Positions 1 to 5,531 of a stretch of DNA of 5,531 bases are shown here, in pieces. The stretch is from positions 24,663 to 30,193 of the forward strand of contig MFQD01000001.1 in NCBI GenBank assembly GCA_001782975.1, given 5' to 3'. The notes beneath the pieces are model-generated. The model was not told the DNA's origin, did not search any database, and was given only the letters and a program-made list of their open reading frames with translations. The stretch's first letter is position 1. Each line of letters opens with the position of its first letter. The DNA is from Candidatus Magasanikbacteria bacterium RIFCSPHIGHO2_02_FULL_50_9b (GTDB lineage: Bacteria > Patescibacteriota > Patescibacteriia > Magasanikbacterales > 2-02-FULL-50-9b). The position numbers were made by a program, and so were the translations under genes.

Positions 1-1058
1 AGCGCTGCTGCCGCATCCGGCCCATACACCGCTTCGACGAGCCGCAGTTCCGCCCACGTTGCCCATGCTTCATTGAGCCAAAGATCTTGCCATGTGGCGC
101 ACGTGACCATGTTGCCGAACCACGTGTGAGCCAATTCGTGTGCAATGATGTATCCGCTGCTGCCACATCCGTCCATCGAAGATGGATGGATAACGACGCA
201 ACCCGGATTTTCCATACCGCCGTAAGGAAATGAGGTGGGCGGAATGAAAATTCCGAACTCTGCGTGCTCGTTCCACACAGCCTCCCCGAACAGCTCACGG
301 CCAACCGCGAGCAAACGGCCCGTGTTGCTCGCGTACAACTCATTCATGTAGCGCATCAGATCTTTTCCAATCTCTGCGAACAACCGCACCCCGTTAACCG
401 ATTGCGAACCAAAATGGCCAACAGCCAACCAGATGAGATACGCGGAGACCGGTTTGCTCTGACGGTATTTGAACACATCGACCGTGTGAGAGCCATAGGT
501 GTTGCTCCGATTGCAACTATTCGCGCCGTCGCTCATGAGCGCGTGCATGCCAGCAGCCGGAATAGTGATCGTCGCCTCCCACGTGAACCTGACCTGTGGG
601 GTATCTTGGCACGGGATCCACGAACGAGCACCAATGGGCTGATTCTGTGAAATGAGCATCGGTTGCTTCGAACCGGTCTCATGACCGCTCATCCAGTGCA
701 AACCCGCTGCATCTGCAGCCGTCACAAACTCGACACCGATACGGCGAGTTTCCGGAACGTTCAGCTCGTAGCCAGTGATCGACCCCGCTTTGTCGTGCAG
801 CTGAATGCAATCCAACGAGTGCCGAGCACCACGATCCAACTGAAAGAACTCTGCAGCTCCACCGGTGAAGTCCAGCCTGATCGTGCCCGGCTGGCTGAAA
901 TCGATCACCGCCTCGCCACGGATGACGCGGTTTGCGAAATCCACGGTGAGATCAAGAATGAGATGCTTCATCACCGGATCACCCGGGACGAAACAAGAAT
1001 TCGGATCCACGACATACGGAAACCGAAAGTACGGATTGTCGACAGAATACGTGTGCAT
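1..1058 (-). CDS. M1-family zinc aminopeptidase, leukotriene A4 hydrolase-like (partial, C-terminus beyond left edge)
   Basis: Metallopeptidase that would remove N-terminal residues from peptides, probably in the cytoplasm because no signal peptide is visible. I translated this frame by hand; it is open from the ATG to the window edge, giving 352 codons. The zinc site is complete: HELAH at residues 307-311 (His307 and His311 as ligands, Glu308 as general base), then 18 residues and the third ligand Glu330 in WLNEAW. The exopeptidase motif GGMEN is at 280-284. Residues 148-154 (IPCQDTP) and the sequence around them resemble the N-terminal beta domain of leukotriene A4 hydrolase and aminopeptidase B rather than PepN. 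The catalytic tyrosine and C-terminal helical domain lie outside the window. The start is supported by a GGAGG four bases upstream. The gene looks richer in G+C than the glycosyltransferase gene by eye. Whether it has epoxide hydrolase activity cannot be judged; aminopeptidase is the safe call. Confidence 0.93.
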   Translation of the reverse strand, partial: MHTYSVDNPYFRFPYVVDPNSCFVPGDPVMKHLILDLTVDFANRVIRGEAVIDFSQPGTIRLDFTGGAAEFFQLDRGARHSLDCIQLHDKAGSITGYELNVPETRRIGVEFVTAADAAGLHWMSGHETGSKQPMLISQNQPIGARSWIPCQDTPQVRFTWEATITIPAAGMHALMSDGANSCNRSNTYGSHTVDVFKYRQSKPVSAYLIWLAVGHFGSQSVNGVRLFAEIGKDLMRYMNELYASNTGRLLAVGRELFGEAVWNEHAEFGIFIPPTSFPYGGMENPGCVVIHPSSMDGCGSSGYIIAHELAHTWFGNMVTCATWQDLWLNEAWATWAELRLVEAVYGPDAAAA

Positions 1059-1062
1059 GGTC

Positions 1063-1067
1063 CCTCC
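1063..1067 (-). promoter_or_regulatory. Strong Shine-Dalgarno site of the M1 aminopeptidase gene
   Basis: On the minus strand the sequence reads GGAGG, then GACC, then ATG. This is the only canonical ribosome binding site I find among the starts in the window, and it fixes the aminopeptidase start at 1058. Longer in-frame alternatives are TTG codons further up (for example at 1122-1124), which overlap or approach the upstream gene and are less likely. Confidence 0.75.
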
Positions 1068-1071
1068 AGTG

Positions 1072-1087
1072 TCGGCCGCGAGGCCGA
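1072..1087 (-). repeat. Perfect inverted repeat (6-bp stem, 4-base loop) just upstream of the aminopeptidase ribosome binding site
   Basis: The arms TCGGCC (1072-1077) and GGCCGA (1082-1087) pair perfectly around a four-base loop, ending four bases before the Shine-Dalgarno site in the mRNA. A third copy of one arm (TCGGC, 1098-1102 on the plus strand) can pair with 1083-1087 instead, so two mutually exclusive hairpins are possible. In the direction of transcription the T-run lies before the stem, not after it, so this is not a standard intrinsic terminator. A role in controlling translation of the aminopeptidase or in RNA stability is possible but unproven. Confidence 0.4.
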
Positions 1088-1134
1088 AAAATGCATCTCG
1101 GCAAAGATACCACCACTGACTCAACCTGTCCAGT

Positions 1135-1779
1135 CTAGCTTCGCTGGGGCGCGATTCGAGATCCAACCCATTTTTTCCCCCGTAAAATTTTCGAGAGCGC
1201 GCCTAAATCATCACCGCTCATAAATGAAACGGTCAATCCGTGTTTTTGAGCGAGACGTGCGGCGATCGGATCAAAAGGTGCGTGCATGCCCGGTGTCCAA
1301 CGCGAACCGATAATTGCGCGATATTGTTTCCAAGTGAGATGATCAAATTTTTTCGCGCCCGGATTTTTTGCCGGATCAGCATCATACACATACGCGATTG
1401 ATGAAATGTTGATAACCGTCGTGGCGCGATGCACCACTGCATGACGTACTGACACTGCATCCGTTGACTGTCCTGGTTTTTCTCCGCCCACAACCTCGAC
1501 GCCGCGGATGCCGGCAAGGAGCGTGCGTACAAATTCAGCATTGACGTGTGTCACCCGAATCCCAATGCGATCCAATGTGACGTTCGAAAACTTCAAGATA
1601 CGGCCGGCCGCTTGATATGCACGCGTCGTATTACCACCGCCGCAGACAATAATAAATGAGAGTCCATTTCTGGACTCCCGCTGAATAATCGCCCGAAATT
1701 TTTTGAGGAATGCCGTATGCACCCCGTTCCCGTTAATAATCATCGAACCACCCAATGAAATAACCACAGTTTTTTTCAT
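1135..1779 (-). CDS. pyrH: Amino-acid-kinase-family protein, probable UMP kinase of archaeal type
   Basis: Likely phosphorylates UMP to UDP with ATP, in cytoplasmic pyrimidine nucleotide synthesis. The 214-residue protein has the amino acid kinase fold signatures: N-terminal ISLGGS (7-12) and a glycine-rich VCGGGNTTRAY (45-55) for phosphate binding, DRIGIRVTHVNA (70-81) in the nucleoside monophosphate region, GGEKPGQSTDAV (98-109), and the ATP-site stretch INISSIAYVYDADP (123-136). The GG-PG-STDA pattern and the short, compact N-terminus match archaeal UMP kinases more closely than the usual bacterial PyrH, whose RG and GMLAT motifs are missing. The length is slightly below the family's usual 220-240. 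It starts three bases after the xseB stop with only A/T-rich sequence upstream, so it is probably translated by coupling. Amino acid kinase identity is secure; UMP as substrate is an inference from these motifs. Confidence 0.82.
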   Translation of the reverse strand: MKKTVVISLGGSMIINGNGVHTAFLKKFRAIIQRESRNGLSFIIVCGGGNTTRAYQAAGRILKFSNVTLDRIGIRVTHVNAEFVRTLLAGIRGVEVVGGEKPGQSTDAVSVRHAVVHRATTVINISSIAYVYDADPAKNPGAKKFDHLTWKQYRAIIGSRWTPGMHAPFDPIAARLAQKHGLTVSFMSGDDLGALSKILRGKKWVGSRIAPQRS

Positions 1780-1782
1780 AAA

Positions 1783-1992
1783 CTATACATTAAATTTTTT
1801 CTTCATCTCCGTCACTCGCTGTTCAACGCCGTGCAGATATTTTTGCAGCTCATCCGCGAGTTTCAAGCCGCGTTCAAATTTCTCCAACGCTTCTTCAATC
1901 GAAACATCGCCACGCTCGAACCACTGCGTGATGGTCTCAAGCTCTGCAAATTGCGCGGCAAATGAATCCTGCTTTTCTGATTTTGCACTCAT
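1783..1992 (-). CDS. xseB: Exodeoxyribonuclease VII small subunit
   Basis: Small helical partner of XseA. Several copies bind the large subunit to form exonuclease VII, which degrades single-stranded DNA to oligonucleotides from both ends. The 69-residue length fits the family (about 60-80). The recognisable core is the helix pair FAAQFAELETITQWFERGDV (11-30) and SIEEALEKFERGLKLADELQ (31-50), followed by a helix rich in charged residues and a basic tail. Upstream start codons in frame would add about 25 residues lying inside the glycosyltransferase gene that look nothing like XseB, so I chose the ATG at 1990-1992. This leaves a one-base gap after the glycosyltransferase stop. The upstream sequence is A-rich with no Shine-Dalgarno site. 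Unusually, it is not next to xseA. Confidence 0.93.
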   Translation of the reverse strand: MSAKSEKQDSFAAQFAELETITQWFERGDVSIEEALEKFERGLKLADELQKYLHGVEQRVTEMKKKFNV

Positions 1993-1993
1993 A

Positions 1994-3523
1994 TTATTTT
2001 TTGACAACACCGAGCAGACACAGCGCCTGTGAACACTGCAGAATTCGATATTCTTCGTCGCTCGCAACCTTCTTGTTCAATTCATTCGTGCGCTCGGTGA
2101 TATATTCATTTCCCATAATAACATATGGGTAGGTGAAATCACCAGCCGGAGAGTCAATCGTTTGAATGTGGCGCCCCGCGTAATAGGTTATGTTCGGATT
2201 ATCAAACCACGTATTGATATTTGCGCCGCCGGTTATTGCAATGATCGGTTTATTTTTGTCCAGTGTTGCAACGTATTTCATGAGGCCAATTTCACCGGTC
2301 CATCCCCATCCGGCCATGCGATCAACGGATAGAATTGTGATGCCATGATAGAGACCAAGCGCTAAAACAATGCCGAAAATGGTGGCCGGTACAAACGCAT
2401 TGATGGCGTATCGGTGGACATATCGCTCCATCCATTCAAAAAACAGCAGCCCACCCCATGCGACGAGGGGGCCGTAAAAATATTGGTAGTAGATGTGGAT
2501 GGATGTTGCCTGTGGCACGAGCAGTGCGTAGACAAGACAGGCAATTGCGGCGATGCCAAACAGATGTTCAATTTCAAAACCGCGCGTCTTAATCGCGGTA
2601 AAAAGATTTTTTTTCATCAGCACTGATCGGATAAAAATGGTGGCGCTCAAAAAACCAAACAGCCACACATAGTTTTGCCAAAAATAGGACAGTTGTTTTT
2701 TCGCCCACGTGTACCAAAAAAACTTTTCAGATGTGCCAGCGCGATAGGCATACAAATTTTGCGCTTCTGTCATCGCACCGGCGAGCGAGCCGTTTGGCAA
2801 AATTGCCTGAAACGCAACGATCGCTGCACCGCAGCCGCTGCCAATTAAATTCCAGAGCGCGAGGAGCCGCGCCGGCTTCCAATATCGCATGAGTGCAGCG
2901 TGCGCGAGGAGTAATAAGCCAGCAATCACAAACCCCGACCAGTCTGACCACACCATGAACAGCATACTAGCGCCCCACAACCACGGCATACGTGTTTTCC
3001 CCGAAGCAAACCGTTCATATCCGAGGCACGCGAGCGCAAAAAACAACATGACGAATGGCTCTTGATCCAGTTTGCGGCCAAACGCAACGTACAGCGGCAT
3101 GAACGCCCACGCTGCCGCAAACAGCGTTGCCTGTTTTGGGGTGTGACGCACGCGCATCGCGAACCAAAAAATGATCGTCGTCGCTACAGTCACGAGCGCG
3201 GCGAGCGAACGCACAACCCATTCGCCAAAACCAAAAATCGCAGTCCACACATAGAGCGGAATGGCGATGAATTGTGGGTGGCTCGAATACCATCCGGCTG
3301 CAACGGTGCGGCCATCAACAATTTTTGTGTCAGCAACAACACCAAGATACGCCTCAAAAAAATTCACCTCATGCATGTGTTGTGCTTTGAGCAACCAAAA
3401 CGCCGGCCCCCAATTGATGTGCAATCGCCCGTCAACGAACGGGTCAGTGATAAACAACGAAAAAACTGCGATCTGAATTGCAACGATCGCGCCGAGTAGC
3501 CATTTCCATCGCGTGTCTGTCAT
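1994..3523 (-). CDS. Polytopic membrane glycosyltransferase, GT-C fold (family 39 / ArnT-like)
   Basis: Probably transfers a sugar from a lipid-linked (polyprenyl phosphate) donor to an acceptor on the outer face of the membrane; donor and acceptor are unknown. The 509-residue protein has about ten or more hydrophobic segments, starting at 8-25 and running to about 392, followed by a soluble tail (about 400-509). The first outer loop carries acidic residues typical of GT-C enzymes (Asp27 and Asp31 in TDPFVDGR). Other family-like stretches are SSHPQFIAIP (80-89), FGRKLDQEPFVMLFFALA (148-165) and HIYYQYFYGP (343-352). The start overlaps the xseA stop as ATGA, with a weak GAAG-like element upstream. 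It sits between the two exonuclease VII subunit genes, with which it has no obvious functional link. The GT-C assignment is firm from topology and motifs; the exact family is less sure. Confidence 0.8.
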   Translation of the reverse strand: MTDTRWKWLLGAIVAIQIAVFSLFITDPFVDGRLHINWGPAFWLLKAQHMHEVNFFEAYLGVVADTKIVDGRTVAAGWYSSHPQFIAIPLYVWTAIFGFGEWVVRSLAALVTVATTIIFWFAMRVRHTPKQATLFAAAWAFMPLYVAFGRKLDQEPFVMLFFALACLGYERFASGKTRMPWLWGASMLFMVWSDWSGFVIAGLLLLAHAALMRYWKPARLLALWNLIGSGCGAAIVAFQAILPNGSLAGAMTEAQNLYAYRAGTSEKFFWYTWAKKQLSYFWQNYVWLFGFLSATIFIRSVLMKKNLFTAIKTRGFEIEHLFGIAAIACLVYALLVPQATSIHIYYQYFYGPLVAWGGLLFFEWMERYVHRYAINAFVPATIFGIVLALGLYHGITILSVDRMAGWGWTGEIGLMKYVATLDKNKPIIAITGGANINTWFDNPNITYYAGRHIQTIDSPAGDFTYPYVIMGNEYITERTNELNKKVASDEEYRILQCSQALCLLGVVKK

Positions 3524-4707
3524 ATAGTTGCTTCGATCGTAACTTCGCCGTCGTGATACACCTGCGTTGCGTGTTTACGGGTGCGAAGCGCCGCAGCAGT
3601 GCCAATAATAGCACCGTCAGCCGCACGCGTATAGGAATAACCACGCTTTAAAATTTCCTGCGGGTGCAGTGATTTCAGCAATCGTACCGCGCTCACGACT
3701 GACTCACGACGTGACGTGACGCGCTGGGTGAGCCGCTCGCCGTGCGCCACCAATCGCTGCCGCGCAAACTGCGTTTTTTGTGTGAGCGATCCAATCCATT
3801 GATCCGCCGCGCGCGTGATGAGTGCGGTACGCGCCCGTTCGTACGCAATGCGTCGATCAACGGCGCGCGTTTGTGTAATCGCCATTTGTCGAATGAGCGC
3901 TTTGATTTCATCCTGATCCGGAAAAATAATTTCTGCAGCATTGCTCGGCGTTGCCGCACGAACATCAGCGACAAGATCAAGAATTGTCACATCACGTTCG
4001 TGACCAATCGCACTCACCACCGGAATGCGCGAAGCGAAACAGGCACGCGCAACTGCTTCAGTGTTAAACACATGCAGATCTTCAAGTGATCCGCCGCCGC
4101 GCGTGACGACCATAAGATCAAACTGATCTGGCTGACTGCCGACAGACGTGATTGCGCTGACCACATCCGCAACCGCCGCATCCCCTTGCACACCAACATG
4201 CATATGAAAAATTTCTGCGGCCGGCCACCGTGTGCTTGACACGCGCAAGAAATCAGTGAACGCGGCTGCATCGCGCGAAGTTACGAGCGCAACACGCGCC
4301 GGAAATTGCGGAAGTGCTCGCTTGCGCGCACTGTCAAAGAGCCCCTCGACTTCCAGTTTTTTCTTCAACAATTCAAACGCGCGCTTTAAACTTCCCTCAC
4401 CTGACAAACGAACAGACTGAATGTTGAGCGTGAATTTCCCAAATCGGGCATAGATGCTTCCATATCCGATGACGGCAATTTTCATGCCATCTGCAATCTG
4501 TTCATTGAGTTGCCACACCGAGGCGAAACAACCGACCAACGCGTCACCGTCTTTCAAATCAAACCGTACCCACTTATTTGCCGAAACGCTGTATGACGAA
4601 ACTTCGCCCTCAATTTCAAACGTGCCCGGCGGCATTCCGGACACGAGGAGATCATTTACAACCGCGACATATTGTGAAACCGAGAGTGTGTGTATACTAT
4701 TTTTCAA
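3520..4707 (-). CDS. xseA: Exodeoxyribonuclease VII large subunit
   Basis: Catalytic subunit of exonuclease VII, which degrades single-stranded DNA and acts in DNA repair and clearance. From the TTG start it has 395 residues, shorter than E. coli XseA (456). Order: an OB-fold nucleic-acid-binding domain (about 6-100, with IEGEVSSYSVSANKWVRFDL at 32-51), the linker KLEVEGLFD (117-125), then the catalytic domain with VVTRGGGSLEDLHVFN (200-215), IPVVSAIGHERDVTI (228-242) and ATPSNAAE (252-259). A charged helical region (about 265-345) and the conserved tail HPQEILKRGYSYTR (348-361) follow. An ATG at 4770 would add 21 residues and overlap the transpeptidase by 74 bases, with no family similarity in the extra part. 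The TTG at 4705-4707 overlaps by 11 bases and places the conserved LSVSQY near the N-terminus, as in the family. No Shine-Dalgarno site is visible, so the start is less sure than the identity. Confidence 0.93.
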   Translation of the reverse strand: MKNSIHTLSVSQYVAVVNDLLVSGMPPGTFEIEGEVSSYSVSANKWVRFDLKDGDALVGCFASVWQLNEQIADGMKIAVIGYGSIYARFGKFTLNIQSVRLSGEGSLKRAFELLKKKLEVEGLFDSARKRALPQFPARVALVTSRDAAAFTDFLRVSSTRWPAAEIFHMHVGVQGDAAVADVVSAITSVGSQPDQFDLMVVTRGGGSLEDLHVFNTEAVARACFASRIPVVSAIGHERDVTILDLVADVRAATPSNAAEIIFPDQDEIKALIRQMAITQTRAVDRRIAYERARTALITRAADQWIGSLTQKTQFARQRLVAHGERLTQRVTSRRESVVSAVRLLKSLHPQEILKRGYSYTRAADGAIIGTAAALRTRKHATQVYHDGEVTIEATI

Positions 4708-5218
4708 TGATGACTGGTGTACCGGCTGGCGCCCATGCGTAGAGCGTTTCCATGTCTTTATATGCAACATTCACACACCCGTGACTACGGCGCTTGCCGA
4801 ACGCATTGTGCCAATACGCGCCGTGGATGTAGTAGCTTCCTTTTGGATGAAACTTAAAACGCATGTTCCATTTCGTATTTGGATAATAATAACCCTCGCC
4901 TGCATACAAAACAACCGGAATTTTTTTCTCAATCGCAAATGCGCCGATCGGTGTTGGGTATTTTGGTAAACCGGTTGATACTTTTATTTCTTTAACCAAA
5001 TATTCGCCAGTGTAGTAGCGAAGGCGTTGATCTTTAATTGAAACTTTTATGGTTTTTTTAAGTGGTGTTTGATCAGCGTTGAAAGGATCAAAACCAGCAA
5101 ACAATTCCTCTTGATCAGGAAAACCATCATTGTCAGAATCAATCGGTCCTTCAGCACGAACAACGCTGAACGGGATGATCAAAAAACAGATGAGTACCGT
5201 GAGCTTGAGTGCCTTCAT
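4697..5218 (-). CDS. Secreted L,D-transpeptidase (YkuD domain) with calcium-binding-like linker
   Basis: Likely cross-links peptidoglycan stem peptides, or attaches molecules to them, outside the cytoplasmic membrane. The 173-residue protein starts with a signal peptide: Lys2 and Lys5, a hydrophobic core at about 6-20, and a probable cut after VRA (20-22). Residues 27-38 read DSDNDGFPDQEE, the DxDxDGxxDxxE pattern of thrombospondin-type-3 or dockerin-like calcium loops. The YkuD domain follows (about 55-173), beginning with the strand KTIKVSIKDQRLRYY. It contains STGLPKYPTPIGAFAI (81-96) and the catalytic stretch IHGAYWHNAFGKRRSHGCVNV (positions 131-151), with His132, His146 and nucleophile Cys148 all present. 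The start overlaps the comEC stop as ATGA, which argues against longer in-frame starts. There is no Shine-Dalgarno site. YkuD identity is firm; which cross-link it makes is unknown. Confidence 0.94.
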   Translation of the reverse strand: MKALKLTVLICFLIIPFSVVRAEGPIDSDNDGFPDQEELFAGFDPFNADQTPLKKTIKVSIKDQRLRYYTGEYLVKEIKVSTGLPKYPTPIGAFAIEKKIPVVLYAGEGYYYPNTKWNMRFKFHPKGSYYIHGAYWHNAFGKRRSHGCVNVAYKDMETLYAWAPAGTPVIIEK

Positions 5219-5531
5219 AACGAACGCAGTATACATGATTTGTACAGCCGACGACAGACGTACGCGCCGAGTATGAGGTAGGCGGCTGAAAGTGTCCAAA
5301 CAGAAATGTGGACGTCGCCGGAGCTGCCGGGCAATGCTGAAAACCATTTGAGCGCGACGAGCACTGCGGTTGCAGCTGCAGACACCGGGAGTGCGGTGAC
5401 TGCAGAACCGACGACGGTGTGGAGTGCCGCGGTACACATAATGATCGGGATGAATGGTGCAATTGCAACATTGGCGGCGAGAGCGCTGAATGACATGGGG
5501 TGAAAATAATAGAGTTGGAGCGGCAATACAA
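5215..5531 (-). CDS. comEC: ComEC/Rec2-type competence membrane protein (partial, C-terminal part only)
   Basis: ComEC forms the membrane channel through which single-stranded DNA enters during natural transformation. Only the last 104 residues are in the window; the frame is open to the right edge, so the N-terminus lies outside. The visible part begins with LPLQLYYFHPMSFSALAANV, then IAPFIPIIM, matching the family pattern in which an aromatic/serine stretch precedes a conserved Asn-containing helix and a proline-rich hydrophobic segment. A second hydrophobic stretch, then WFSALPGSSGDVHISVW, then a last membrane helix and a short basic tail (CRRLYKSCILRSL) follow. The protein stops there, so the metallo-beta-lactamase-like domain often found at the C-terminus of ComEC is absent from this end. 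An internal TTG at 5524-5526 is not taken as the start. Assignment rests on a short hydrophobic fragment, so confidence is moderate. Confidence 0.72.
   Translation of the reverse strand, partial: VLPLQLYYFHPMSFSALAANVAIAPFIPIIMCTAALHTVVGSAVTALPVSAAATAVLVALKWFSALPGSSGDVHISVWTLSAAYLILGAYVCRRLYKSCILRSL

Noticed and set aside
172..186. Inverted repeat TCCATC-GAA-GATGGA, extendable to an imperfect 11-bp palindrome
   Set aside because: It is inside the aminopeptidase coding sequence, encoding residues between GGMEN and HELAH, and there is no second copy or associated site, so chance is the simpler explanation.
264..650. Plus-strand open frame of 128 codons
   Set aside because: It lies entirely opposite the M1 aminopeptidase, whose zinc motif and GGMEN prove the minus-strand frame; its translation resembles no family and is basic and low in structure.
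1072..1087. Intrinsic terminator between the kinase and aminopeptidase genes
   Set aside because: In the direction of transcription the T-run comes before the stem, not after it, so the hairpin does not fit a Rho-independent terminator.
663..1223. Plus-strand open frame of 186 codons
   Set aside because: It is antisense to the N-terminal half of the aminopeptidase and to the end of the kinase gene; it is explained by codon bias of the real genes.
4708..4770. Longer XseA start at the ATG at 4770
   Set aside because: It would overlap the transpeptidase by 74 bases, across its catalytic motif; the extra residues have no XseA similarity and no ribosome binding site precedes them.
5219..5437. 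Longer L,D-transpeptidase start up to 5437
   Set aside because: The added residues are an arginine-rich out-of-frame reading of comEC and would bury the signal peptide; the ATGA overlap start gives a proper secretion signal.

Overview
The window reads as a compact bacterial chromosome segment. Seven genes lie on the minus strand, so transcription runs from the right edge to the left edge. No RNA gene, mobile element or CRISPR array is visible, and the longest gap between genes is only 76 bases. Standard stops are used (TAG, TAA, TGA), so there is no UGA recoding. The very tight packing suggests a small-genome bacterium. So do the poor Shine-Dalgarno signals inside the cluster, the archaeal-looking UMP kinase, the short XseA and the thrombospondin-type-3-like calcium motif on a secreted protein. 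I would guess a member of the Candidate Phyla Radiation (Patescibacteria), but this is inference; no marker gene settles it.

Layout in the direction of transcription (right to left): (1) the 3' end of a ComEC/Rec2-type competence channel, cut by the right edge; (2) a secreted L,D-transpeptidase (YkuD fold) with a calcium-binding-like linker; (3) xseA, the large subunit of exodeoxyribonuclease VII; (4) a polytopic GT-C / family-39-like glycosyltransferase; (5) xseB, the small subunit of exodeoxyribonuclease VII; (6) an amino-acid-kinase-fold protein resembling archaeal UMP kinase; (7) an M1-family zinc aminopeptidase resembling leukotriene A4 hydrolase, cut by the left edge.

Genes 1 to 6 look like one transcription unit. 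Junctions 1/2 and 3/4 are ATGA stop-start overlaps, 2/3 overlaps by about 11 bases, 4/5 is separated by 1 base and 5/6 by 3 bases. These starts mostly lack a Shine-Dalgarno sequence, so translation probably passes from gene to gene by coupling. Gene 7 differs: it follows a 76-base gap holding inverted repeats and has a strong GGAGG ribosome binding site, so it may be controlled separately at translation.

By function, the cluster mixes DNA uptake and single-strand DNA degradation (ComEC, XseA, XseB), the cell envelope (L,D-transpeptidase, glycosyltransferase) and nucleotide metabolism (UMP kinase). ComEC brings in single-stranded DNA, XseAB can degrade it to oligonucleotides, and UMP kinase belongs to pyrimidine nucleotide metabolism. 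A nucleic-acid scavenging theme is therefore possible but is inference from order alone. The most notable arrangement is that xseA and xseB, normally adjacent, are separated by the glycosyltransferase gene.
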